DNA of 10,619 nucleotides from NCBI GenBank assembly GCA_022842565.1, contig JALHPH010000004.1:1-10619 (forward strand), read 5' to 3'. The stretch comes from Fimbriimonadaceae bacterium (GTDB lineage Bacteria > Armatimonadota > Fimbriimonadia > Fimbriimonadales > Fimbriimonadaceae). A program made the position numbers and the translations under genes. Under the pieces are notes generated by a model. The model worked only from the letters and a program-made list of their open reading frames with translations, was not told the origin of the DNA and did no database searches. This document shows, piece by piece, positions 1-5,707 of the stretch. Each line of letters starts with the position of its first letter. Positions within the stretch are counted from its first letter, which is position 1.

Positions 1-216
1 GGCGTCCATGCGGCCGCCTTGCATCAGATCGGCGAGTTTTGGAACTTGCTGCGCCGCTACCGCAAGTCTTTGACTAAAATAGATCCCGCCACCGACGCAT
101 GCCGCAGACAGCAGGACAAAGAACACAAGCCCGAAAGACTTTAGTATTCGGACCCAACTGCGATTCTTGCGCTTTTGAGCTACGACCTTTGCTGCTCTTG
201 CAGTGCTTTTCGCCAC
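1..216 (-). CDS. N-terminal part of a membrane-anchored protein, possibly a class A penicillin-binding protein (cut by window edge)
   Basis: Only the first 72 codons are present and the frame stays open to base 1. The product starts with a strongly basic stretch (MAKSTARAAKVVAQKRKNR), then has one hydrophobic segment at about residues 25-46, and continues as SQRLAVAAQQVPKLADLMQ. A short basic cytoplasmic tail, one transmembrane anchor and then an extracytoplasmic part beginning with a Pro-Lys-Leu stretch is the layout of class A penicillin-binding proteins (peptidoglycan glycosyltransferase/transpeptidase), but no catalytic motif lies inside the window, so this is a guess from layout. GTG at 216 is chosen because an in-frame TGA lies at 223-225 and no other start precedes the membrane segment. 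A TATACT box ends 8 nt before the GTG and there is no Shine-Dalgarno sequence, which suggests a leaderless message. It lies 26 bp downstream of the rseB-like gene on the same strand. Confidence 0.55.
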   Translation of the reverse strand, partial: MAKSTARAAKVVAQKRKNRSWVRILKSFGLVFFVLLSAACVGGGIYFSQRLAVAAQQVPKLADLMQGGRMDA

Positions 217-224
217 TAGTGCTC

Positions 225-230
225 AGTATA
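225..230 (-). promoter_or_regulatory. -10 box (TATACT) for the edge gene, leaderless type
   Basis: TATACT on the minus strand lies 8 nt before the GTG at 216, in the 26-bp gap after the rseB-like gene. Transcription would start at or within a base or two of the GTG. No TTGACA-like -35 box is seen 16-18 bp upstream. The same box, seven bases before an ATG, precedes the carboxypeptidase gene at 5695-5700, which supports it. Confidence 0.55.
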
Positions 231-242
231 ACTGAATGGGCC

Positions 243-1226
243 TTAGGATGCGTTCCCGGCGGGTTCGCGGCTCAGCCAGGCCGCAAGCGATTTAAGCTGC
301 GCCTCGGAGGCCTCGCCCATCAGGACCACTCGGTAGGCTCCAAATTCCTGGGCATAGATATTCAGCCGCCCGCGTGCCGACGTTCTCAGCCTTTGCGGAT
401 TCATGGGTTGAGTGCTCACGAAAACGCTGACTCGCCCATGCTCGGAGGTATACGATTGCACCAGTATCTTTTGTCCTGACGCATCCACCACGCGAACCGT
501 GTCCAGTGCGTAGCCGCTTCTTGGCGAAAGTGAGATGGGAGGGAGTCCGGCTTCCGCAGCCTCCTTTCGCAAGAGAGCGTCCACTGTGATCACCGTTGCG
601 CCTCGGCGTTGGATCACGAAGTCTTTGGGAGAGATGTCTGCGCTGTAATTCACCCGCTTGTACTCGAAAGAGCCAACCAGACGCCCCGTCGGGTCGAAGT
701 TCTCGCGCTTCAGGGCCATCCCGTTTTTGGGATCGATCCAGACGGAGGCCGCTTTATTTCCTCGCGGGTCCAAAAGGTCCACTCGCTTGGTTTCTGCACC
801 GACCAGCTTGCCTCCTGCGCTGACCGACAGTCTAAAGCCGCGCCGTGGACCGCCCTCAAGAAGCCGCATGAGTGGCTGCTCCATCACTGCGGGCTTCACG
901 TGGATTTCGTTAGCCGTCGGGAAATAGTGCCAGCGGGTGCGCCCGTCGGTCACGATCACTTCGCCAGCGTTAGTCGAGTTCTTTGCGAACTCTGTGCGCT
1001 GACGCCGGCCATCGCGCCAAATCAATTCTTCGTTTCGAATGGATTCTTCTTGGACTCGAACTGTGGTGATGCGCATCCCCACATAGCGCAAGGACATCTG
1101 CGCGCGCGTGGCAAGCTTCAAGAGTTGCCGAGCCTCGTCGTCAGCCATCGAACCCCGCTGTCGGCCCTGACCAACTATGATCGGCGCAAGGCATGCCAGC
1201 AGTATCAGGGCAAAAACAGACTTCAT
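243..1226 (-). CDS. RseB/MucB-like periplasmic regulator of the neighbouring sigma factor (LolA-fold)
   Basis: The product has 327 residues with a clear signal peptide (MKSVFALILLACLAPIIVG, about residues 1-20), so it acts outside the cytoplasmic membrane. Residues about 30-205 look like the MucB/RseB N-terminal, LolA-like fold: RYVGMRITTV (47-56), GRRQRTEF (73-80), then VIVTDGRTRWHYFP (90-103), the usual 'value-DG-x-x-W-x-Y-P' pattern. Residues about 237-318 resemble the RseB C-terminal/DUF4367 part, ending in VVLMGEASEAQLKSLAAWL. RseB proteins bind the periplasmic part of the anti-sigma factor and sense envelope stress; that role is inferred here from the fold and the operon. The frame is open back to 1448, but ATG 1226 is chosen because it begins the signal peptide and overlaps the anti-sigma stop as ATGA (1223-1226), implying translational coupling. 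An outer-membrane lipoprotein-sorting-like protein is the alternative name. Confidence 0.75.
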   Translation of the reverse strand: MKSVFALILLACLAPIIVGQGRQRGSMADDEARQLLKLATRAQMSLRYVGMRITTVRVQEESIRNEELIWRDGRRQRTEFAKNSTNAGEVIVTDGRTRWHYFPTANEIHVKPAVMEQPLMRLLEGGPRRGFRLSVSAGGKLVGAETKRVDLLDPRGNKAASVWIDPKNGMALKRENFDPTGRLVGSFEYKRVNYSADISPKDFVIQRRGATVITVDALLRKEAAEAGLPPISLSPRSGYALDTVRVVDASGQKILVQSYTSEHGRVSVFVSTQPMNPQRLRTSARGRLNIYAQEFGAYRVVLMGEASEAQLKSLAAWLSREPAGNAS

Positions 1227-1675
1227 AAAGTGCCTAGGTCCTCTGCGCCCCATTCGTAGCCCGGGGATTCTGTGGCCTGGCCCACCGGCTCCGAGCCCGA
1301 CGTGGTGGTGTTGTTCGCAGCAAACTCCAGGCCCAGATGCGCCTGAATCATTTGATCTTCGACCGTTTGGGCGGCGATTGACGGCGTCGGATTCGTCAGT
1401 ACTTTGCTCGACGAATTGAACCAAAAACCGGCCAATAGAACCGAGCATGCGAGTGCGCCCGCCATCATCGGCCGGCCGAACCGCCAGTGTTTCTTCGCTT
1501 TTACCGGAGTAGCTGCCGCCAGCAGCTTCTCGTTCAATTGGCTACGCCACTGCAGGGAAACATCTTCTTGCTGGCTATCGCGGATAAGCCCTTGGATGGC
1601 TTGCGTGCGCTCCAGCGCCGCATCCATTTCCAATTCTTGGTTCGCTCTTTCCATCCAGTCGTTTCGTTCTGTCAT
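1223..1675 (-). CDS. Probable membrane anti-sigma factor (RseA-like position, divergent sequence)
   Basis: A 150-residue protein with a hydrophilic cytoplasmic part (about 1-68), one transmembrane helix (about 69-86, PMMAGALACSVLLAGFWF) and a 64-residue extracytoplasmic tail. Its start overlaps the sigma-factor stop by ATGA (1672-1675) and its stop overlaps the RseB-like start by ATGA (1223-1226). This position, single membrane span and orientation are those of an anti-sigma factor that holds the ECF sigma at the membrane and offers its outer domain to a RseB-like partner. The role is inferred mainly from context: I cannot see a convincing RseA or anti-sigma sequence motif, and the HxxxCxxC zinc-binding motif of ZAS anti-sigma factors is absent (the only Cys, 77, is in the membrane helix). 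Residues 8-50 are rich in Glu, Gln and Arg and likely helical, as expected for sigma binding. Confidence 0.7.
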   Translation of the reverse strand: MTERNDWMERANQELEMDAALERTQAIQGLIRDSQQEDVSLQWRSQLNEKLLAAATPVKAKKHWRFGRPMMAGALACSVLLAGFWFNSSSKVLTNPTPSIAAQTVEDQMIQAHLGLEFAANNTTTSGSEPVGQATESPGYEWGAEDLGTL

Positions 1676-2286
1676 GCCGTTTCTCCCATGTATTCTTGGA
1701 GTGTTTTCATCAAATGTTGCCGTGCTAAAAAGAGCCTGCTTTTGACCGTGCCCACCGGAAGCTCCAGCATCTGCGCCAATTCCTCATAGGGCAGCTCTTC
1801 CTGATCGTGCAGCAGCAGGACCGTTCTGAGCTTGTCACTCATACTCGATATTCCACGCTCGACGACAGCCCGCAGCTCATCGTTCATCGCGAGGTGCTCC
1901 GGGTTCCAGCGCAGGTCCTCCGCCTCGATCATGTCCACGTTGTCGCTGTCCGTCAGCGGTGATTCACTGATCTGTCGGCCCTTCTTTCTGCTCACGTCGA
2001 TGCACAAATTGTGTGCAATTCGAAAAAGCCAAGTGCGCAGCGAGCATCGACCGTCGAAACGGTGGACGCTTTGGTAAGCCCGAATAAAAACTTCTTGCGC
2101 GACGTCCTCGGCTTCCTCAGCCGAACCCACCATGCGTTTCACAAAGCCAAAAACGCGGTTCTGGTAGGCATCGACGATCTGGCCGAATGCCTCCATATTC
2201 TGCTTGCGACACTGCTCGATGAGTATCTGCTCAGCATTGGCATCCAGCCTATTCTTGCTCGTCAACGACTGCGCTCCGATGAACAT
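1672..2286 (-). CDS. RpoE-type ECF RNA polymerase sigma factor
   Basis: A 204-residue sigma-70-family ECF sigma factor, which directs RNA polymerase to stress or envelope genes. Region 2 spans about residues 30-101: EAFGQIVDAYQNRVFGFVKR, then DVAQEVFIRAYQSV (61-74), then LRTWLFRIAHNLCIDVSR (83-100, region 2.3/2.4, which melts and reads the -10 element). A short acidic linker (about 105-130) replaces region 3. Region 4 spans about 136-195 with the helix-turn-helix YEELAQMLELPVGTVKSRL (167-185), which reads the -35. Length and order are normal for the family. It is the first gene of a tightly coupled run with an anti-sigma and a RseB-like gene, as in rpoE-rseA-rseB of Proteobacteria. ATG 2286 is the only start that leaves a complete region 2; a weak GGA lies 4-7 nt before it. 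A possible self-recognised promoter lies at 2309-2334. Confidence 0.93.
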   Translation of the reverse strand: MFIGAQSLTSKNRLDANAEQILIEQCRKQNMEAFGQIVDAYQNRVFGFVKRMVGSAEEAEDVAQEVFIRAYQSVHRFDGRCSLRTWLFRIAHNLCIDVSRKKGRQISESPLTDSDNVDMIEAEDLRWNPEHLAMNDELRAVVERGISSMSDKLRTVLLLHDQEELPYEELAQMLELPVGTVKSRLFLARQHLMKTLQEYMGETA

Positions 2287-2308
2287 GTTTCCAGCTCTGT
2301 AAAGAGGT

Positions 2309-2334
2309 TAACGATGATTTTGGCTTGGAGTTCA
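2309..2334 (-). promoter_or_regulatory. Candidate ECF-type (autoregulated) promoter of the sigma operon
   Basis: On the minus strand TGAACT (2334-2329) is followed after 15 bp by CGTTA (2313-2309). An AAC-containing -35 and a CGT-containing -10 at this spacing are typical of ECF sigma promoters, and ECF operons commonly drive themselves. The start of transcription would lie about 15-20 nt before the sigma ATG, downstream of the terminator of the preceding gene. I did not find a second convincing copy in this window, so this is a pattern match only. Confidence 0.4.
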
Positions 2335-2337
2335 ACG

Positions 2338-2377
2338 AAAAAGGCCACAAACCGGCAGAATGCGCAGCTTGCGGCCT
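2338..2377 (-). terminator. Rho-independent terminator after the outer-membrane protein gene
   Basis: Reading the minus strand, AGGCCGCAA (2377-2369) and TTGTGGCCT (2350-2342) form a 9-bp stem with one G-U pair and an 18-nt loop. The stem is followed directly by a run of T (plus-strand A at 2338-2342). It lies 22 bp after the stop codon of the upstream gene and just before the candidate sigma promoter, so it separates the two transcription units. Confidence 0.65.
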
Positions 2378-2398
2378 CATGAACTCGGTCGTCTTACT

Positions 2399-2917
2399 TC
2401 AGAACCGGATCCCGACGAATACGCCCCAACCGCTCAGGCTGGATTCTGAGTTGCCCAACCAGCGGAGTTCTGCAAATAGCGGCTGGTTGAAGCGAGAAAA
2501 CTCGACGCCGACGCCAACAGCGTAGGCGAACTCAGTTTCACTTCGGCTCCCGCTTCCGGATGGGACCTTGTTCAGGCTGACGCCCGCGCCAGCCAGGTAA
2601 TAGAAGCGCTCTTGGCGACCGTAGTAAGTCAGCAGAATCGGCACGCTTCGGTAGTCGCCCTTATTGAAATAATCAACCGAGATGCCATAAGAGGCGGCGT
2701 AGCCAGCCTTTGCGCCGGCTCGAAGGTCGCCGAGCTTGTAGTCCACGCCGAGGCCCAACCAGTTCTTGCCCGCGTCCTGCGCGTCGCTGGAGCTTGGGAA
2801 GAAGAAACCGAGACGTGCGGAGAGACCAACCGGCTTGGTTTCTTGTGCAATGGCACCGGTCGAGAGAGCAGCGCCGAGAGCCAAAACCGATCCGAGACTG
2901 AAAAGCGTTCGTGTCAT
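2399..2917 (-). CDS. Small outer-membrane beta-barrel-like protein, function unknown
   Basis: The product has 172 residues. A signal peptide (MTRTLFSLGSVLALGAALST, with a likely cut after AIA at 24) is followed by a glycine- and aromatic-rich sequence with alternating polar and hydrophobic residues: ARLGFFF, WLGLGVDY, RAGAKAGYAASYGISVDYF, RFYYLAGAGVSL, FAYAVGVGVEFSRF, LFAELRWLG. The final strand, SGWGVFVGIRF, ends in Phe, as do proteins inserted by the BAM machinery. Eight short amphipathic strands can be drawn, as in small OmpA/OmpW-like barrels, but I cannot name a family. ATG 2917 is chosen because it starts the signal peptide and has AGGA about 10 nt upstream; an in-frame GTG at 2959 would add 14 polar residues before it. 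It follows glyQ on the same strand and precedes the sigma operon, whose regulators typically watch outer-membrane protein folding. Confidence 0.7.
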   Translation of the reverse strand: MTRTLFSLGSVLALGAALSTGAIAQETKPVGLSARLGFFFPSSSDAQDAGKNWLGLGVDYKLGDLRAGAKAGYAASYGISVDYFNKGDYRSVPILLTYYGRQERFYYLAGAGVSLNKVPSGSGSRSETEFAYAVGVGVEFSRFNQPLFAELRWLGNSESSLSGWGVFVGIRF

Positions 2918-2961
2918 CCTTGAATTTTCCTGGGGCACCGCCGTGTGCGCAGCACTCACCG

Positions 2962-2967
2962 ACTGTA
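2962..2967 (-). promoter_or_regulatory. Possible -10 box (TACAGT) for the beta-barrel gene
   Basis: TACAGT lies just past the glyQ stop codon and about 45 nt before the ATG at 2917. It fits the TAnnnT pattern used by the other promoters here but at a longer distance, so this gene would have a short leader with an AGGA ribosome-binding site. No -35 box is evident. Read-through from glyQ is the alternative, since no terminator is seen between the two genes. Confidence 0.3.
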
Positions 2968-2974
2968 TTGACGC

Positions 2975-3925
2975 TCAGACAGTTGCTTTCGATGCAAATT
3001 GCTCCAGGTGTTTTTGGCAGCATGCTCGAACGCGGGCTCGAATCCGGTTGATGTAGGCGGCCCGCTCGGTCACCGAAACTGCGCCCCTTGCATCAAGGAG
3101 GTTGAAGATATGCGAGCACTTTAAGGCGAGATCAAGCGCAGGATAGGCTAACGAAGTGCCACCCGGCGCGGTGTACCCTTCAGGAGCGGGCGGAAACTGC
3201 GTCCCCAGGATGCCCCGTTCAGGGTCCCAATTCACGACCGTTTCCACCGTGCGCTTGGATTCAGCTTCGTAGAGCTCAAAAAGCTGCAACAGCGTCTCAA
3301 TGCTCGCGACCTCGAAGTTGTAAACGTTATGCTGCATCTCCAGGTCGAACTCGGCCTGACGATAGGTCACGAGCTCGTTCCACTGCAGATCGCTCCAAAA
3401 GCTGTGCTGATTGTTGAGCATCAGACAGAGCCGCTCGGGGCCATAGGTCAACTCGGCACACACCGGATTGCATTCAAACCCACCGACTTGCTGAAAGAAA
3501 GTGAATTGGGTGACTTCAGTGCCGTCGACCCAAACTTCCCAACCCACGCCGCTCGCGCCTGCGGCTTGGTCTTCCCAGTCGTCTTCGACCAGCCGCACGT
3601 CGTTCTTGCGCGTGTCAAACCCGATCGCGTTCAGACTTTCCATGTACAGATCCACGACGTTATCCGGGCTCGGCTTTAAGATGACCTGATATTGGTAATA
3701 GCGCTGATTACGCATCGGGTTCAGCGTGTAGCGGCCATCGGCAGGGCGGCGGCTCGGCTGAACATAGGCGGCGTTCCAGGCATCTGGGCCGAGGGCGCGC
3801 AGCAGGGTCGCCGGGTGTTTAGTCCCCGCGCCAACCTCCACATCATAGGGCTGCAAGAGCGCGCATCCCTTGCTCGACCAATAGTCGTTCAGGCGCGCAA
3901 TGATGGACTGCATCGTGATCGGCAC
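2975..3925 (-). CDS. glyQ: Glycyl-tRNA synthetase alpha subunit
   Basis: A 316-residue class II synthetase subunit that activates glycine and, with the beta subunit GlyS, charges tRNA-Gly in the cytoplasm. Family blocks read in order: GCALLQPYDVEVGAGT (20-35), PATLLRALGPDAWNAAYVQP (38-57), SRRPADGRY (58-66), YYQYQVILKPSPDN (76-89), VRLVEDDWE (110-118), GWEVWVDGTEVTQFTFFQQV (128-147), AELTYGPERL (157-166) and HIFNLLDARGAVSVTER (272-288). From memory E. coli GlyQ is about 303 residues; the extra length here comes from a Gly/Pro-rich insert at about 228-255. GTG 3925 is chosen because a TACCCT box ends 7 nt upstream; the family usually begins near the internal Met 5, so a start there is possible. 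No glyS lies beside it: the next gene downstream is a beta-barrel gene. Confidence 0.96.
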   Translation of the reverse strand: MPITMQSIIARLNDYWSSKGCALLQPYDVEVGAGTKHPATLLRALGPDAWNAAYVQPSRRPADGRYTLNPMRNQRYYQYQVILKPSPDNVVDLYMESLNAIGFDTRKNDVRLVEDDWEDQAAGASGVGWEVWVDGTEVTQFTFFQQVGGFECNPVCAELTYGPERLCLMLNNQHSFWSDLQWNELVTYRQAEFDLEMQHNVYNFEVASIETLLQLFELYEAESKRTVETVVNWDPERGILGTQFPPAPEGYTAPGGTSLAYPALDLALKCSHIFNLLDARGAVSVTERAAYINRIRARVRACCQKHLEQFASKATV

Positions 3926-3932
3926 GGGCGCA

Positions 3933-3938
3933 AGGGTA
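3933..3938 (-). promoter_or_regulatory. -10 box (TACCCT) of glyQ, leaderless type
   Basis: TACCCT lies 7 nt before the GTG at 3925. It forms half of an 8-bp palindrome, GGGTACCC (3934-3941), between the two divergent genes. No Shine-Dalgarno sequence fits between the box and the start codon. Confidence 0.5.
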
Positions 3939-3959
3939 CCCGCAGCCAGCGCAATGAGA

Positions 3960-3965
3960 TACCAT
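3960..3965 (+). promoter_or_regulatory. -10 box (TACCAT) of folB, leaderless type
   Basis: TACCAT lies exactly 7 nt before the folB ATG at 3973, within the 47-bp gap shared with glyQ. The two divergent promoters must overlap: each -35 region falls on or near the -10 box of the other. No TTGACA-like box is visible. Confidence 0.5.
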
Positions 3966-3972
3966 CGCGGTC

Positions 3973-4341
3973 ATGACAACGCTCTTGGTGCGCGAACTGG
4001 AGTTCTACGCTTACCACGGTTACTCCGACGAAGAGCAGGCCATCGGGCATCGCTATCTGCTGAGCATCGAGGCCGTGGTTGCCGAATCGGCGTCGCAAAG
4101 CGACGCTTTGGCCGACACTGTGGACTATGGCCAGCTGAGCGCGGTGGCCTTGGCCGTCGCACAGGCGCCTCAAAGCAGAATGGTCGAGCACGTCGCCCGC
4201 CGAGTCGCCTTGGCGTTACTGGCTGAGTTTGGGTTGCTCGAATCCGTGACTGTCGAAATGTTGAAAAGAATGCCGCCGATGCCAGTAGTGGCATCAGCGG
4301 CAGGAGTTCGGTACACCGTAGCGCGAAATCAGCTGGCGTGA
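3973..4341 (+). CDS. folB: Dihydroneopterin aldolase
   Basis: A 122-residue FolB, which cleaves 7,8-dihydroneopterin to 6-hydroxymethyl-dihydropterin and glycolaldehyde in tetrahydrofolate synthesis. The length is typical. Family signs are ELEFYAYHGYSDEEQAIGH (8-26, the YHG-x-x-x-EE block), SDALADTVDYGQL (43-55, with the Tyr 52 that stacks on the pterin), MVEHVARRVA (70-79, Glu 72 being the pterin-binding carboxylate) and VTVEMLKRMPPMP (92-104) with Lys 98 at the place of the catalytic lysine. The usual Lys-Pro is Lys-Arg here. The cytoplasmic enzyme normally works as a tetramer or octamer. Its ATG lies 7 nt after a TACCAT box with no ribosome-binding site. No other folate gene is in the window. 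Its last 13 bp overlap the end of the convergent gene at 4329. Confidence 0.92.
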   Translation: MTTLLVRELEFYAYHGYSDEEQAIGHRYLLSIEAVVAESASQSDALADTVDYGQLSAVALAVAQAPQSRMVEHVARRVALALLAEFGLLESVTVEMLKRMPPMPVVASAAGVRYTVARNQLA

Positions 4342-5612
4342 TCGCGAAGTCGCAAGAGCACGTCTCCGCTCACGGCGCTGAGATCGATGGACCCTTGGCC
4401 CTCACCCAGTCGGCCAGTCAGCTTGCCGTTCGAGCGAGCGACATCCACCAGGTCTACGGTGGCGAGCGTTTCGCCGCGTACCGCGCTAATTGCCACCCGC
4501 GCATTCGATCCATCGGGGATTCCGAGATTGATGTTGCCGCTGACAGTGCGCACGTCAACCGTGCCTTCGATCGGCTCGATGACGTCCATGAGCACATCGC
4601 CAGTTGTAGCTTCGATGCTGACCGTGCGACCCGCGTACTTCTGCGCGATCACATCGCCGCTCGCCGTGCGCACGTTCAAGCTACCGGTGGTGTCGTGAAG
4701 CGCCACGTTGCCGCTCCGGCTCTCGATCGTGATTCGATCAAAAGTACATTGACGCAAAATGAGATCGCCGCTACTGCTTTGGGCCTCTAGGCTTCCGTGC
4801 GTCGCAGTACACGTGATATCGCCGCTCGCGCAGGTGACTTTCAGATTCCCGGTCGCGCCGACGACCGTGATATCGCCGTGATCAGTGCGCAGGTCCATGG
4901 GCGACGGGGATACCAGTTCAACTTCGAAATCGACGTTGACGTGCGCGATATCCGGCTGGCGAATCCAAACTTGACCGTCGCGCTCCTCGATCATGATCGT
5001 GTATTCGGCCGCCATCGTTTTGAGTTTCTCTCGGTCATCGCCCCGGAAAGTCGCCTTGGCAGTGACACGGTTCTCGGCAGCGCCGCCCTTCAGCACGATC
5101 CGTCCAGCAAGGTTCTCCACTCGTAGTTCAATCCCTTCCGAGATGCTGACCGGCATGATCACTTCCCGCTTCTCGACCTCGCCGAAGAGGTGTCCAAAGT
5201 TGCCATCGCGCACCTGCTCGGCGGTTTTCTTGAGGAAGTCCAGGCCCTGTTGCGCGCCTTTCTTGAGTTGGTCGCCAACCTCCGTCCAATTCACGTTCGC
5301 GCTAAACTCTCTGCCGATCTTCTCAATGCTCCCTACAAAGTCGCTATAGGGCGATTGAGGGGCATCGTTCGGTGGCGGGGGAGGGGTTTCAGCCCCGGAT
5401 TTGGCTCGCGCTTCGGAGTCGGCAAAGTGCTCCGTCGCCGCGCGCCCGGCGCTCACATATTCTGTGTCCGCTGGCCGATCCTCTTCGTGAACTGTTGTTC
5501 GACCCGCCGGCTCCGCTTGGCCCAGGCTTTCAATGAGATCCATCGCCTCGTCAGCGGAGATCTTTCCCTCTTCCACCAACTTCATGATCTTGGAAACGGC
5601 TGCTTTATCCAT
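4329..5612 (-). CDS. SHOCT-like / DUF4097 beta-repeat protein
   Basis: The product has 427 residues in three parts. Residues 1-32 (SKIMKLVEEGKISADEAMDL, then IESL) form the short helical SHOCT-like module often found in front of DUF4097 domains. Residues about 33-90 are a low-complexity, acidic and proline-rich linker (PPPPPND). Residues about 150-425 are a DUF4097 (YvlB-like, adhesin-like) beta-strand repeat region with Gly-Asp/Asn turns at 246, 264, 282, 301, 319, 338, 359 and 416; the first seven are spaced 18-21 residues, as in a right-handed beta-helix. There is no signal peptide or membrane span, so it is probably cytoplasmic. The biochemical function of the family is not established. 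ATG 5612 follows a TAATCT box by 12 nt and has no clear Shine-Dalgarno sequence. It diverges from the carboxypeptidase gene and converges on folB. Confidence 0.85.
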   Translation of the reverse strand: MDKAAVSKIMKLVEEGKISADEAMDLIESLGQAEPAGRTTVHEEDRPADTEYVSAGRAATEHFADSEARAKSGAETPPPPPNDAPQSPYSDFVGSIEKIGREFSANVNWTEVGDQLKKGAQQGLDFLKKTAEQVRDGNFGHLFGEVEKREVIMPVSISEGIELRVENLAGRIVLKGGAAENRVTAKATFRGDDREKLKTMAAEYTIMIEERDGQVWIRQPDIAHVNVDFEVELVSPSPMDLRTDHGDITVVGATGNLKVTCASGDITCTATHGSLEAQSSSGDLILRQCTFDRITIESRSGNVALHDTTGSLNVRTASGDVIAQKYAGRTVSIEATTGDVLMDVIEPIEGTVDVRTVSGNINLGIPDGSNARVAISAVRGETLATVDLVDVARSNGKLTGRLGEGQGSIDLSAVSGDVLLRLRDHAS

Positions 5613-5624
5613 GTGCTTTCATGA

Positions 5625-5630
5625 AGATTA
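5625..5630 (-). promoter_or_regulatory. Possible -10 box (TAATCT) of the DUF4097 gene
   Basis: TAATCT lies 12 nt before the ATG at 5612, so the message would carry a leader of only about five bases. The 95-bp gap to the divergent carboxypeptidase ATG holds both promoters. No -35 box stands out. Confidence 0.35.
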
Positions 5631-5694
5631 CAACGAAAGCGCTAGTCACGTTGCGACCTAGGTCCCTCGACGGTCTGGCGAGCCCGATTTTTCG

Positions 5695-5700
5695 TATACT
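5695..5700 (+). promoter_or_regulatory. -10 box (TATACT) of the carboxypeptidase gene, leaderless type
   Basis: TATACT lies exactly 7 nt before ATG 5708 and there is no Shine-Dalgarno sequence in between. The same hexamer is found before the edge gene at 225-230. It decides the start of the carboxypeptidase against the upstream in-frame ATG at 5621. Confidence 0.6.
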
Positions 5701-5707
5701 GCGCACT

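Noticed and set aside
609..1259. 216-codon open frame antisense to the RseB-like gene
   Set aside because: No signal, fold or start context; it is a shadow of the coding strand.
1227..1448. Open frame extending the RseB-like gene upstream
   Set aside because: It overlaps the anti-sigma gene in another frame and would bury the signal peptide; the ATGA junction at 1223-1226 explains the start better.
2918..2959. Upstream GTG start for the beta-barrel protein
   Set aside because: It would place 14 polar residues before a well-formed signal peptide; the ATG at 2917 also has an AGGA upstream.
4740..4880. Repeated ATCGCCGCT-like words, considered as a DNA repeat
   Set aside because: They encode the repeated Ser-Gly-Asp-Ile/Val turns of the DUF4097 protein, so protein repetition explains them.
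5621..5707. In-frame upstream ATG that would lengthen the carboxypeptidase by 29 residues
   Set aside because: The added peptide is basic and unlike M32 N-termini, and it lies across a TATACT box placed exactly 7 nt before ATG 5708.
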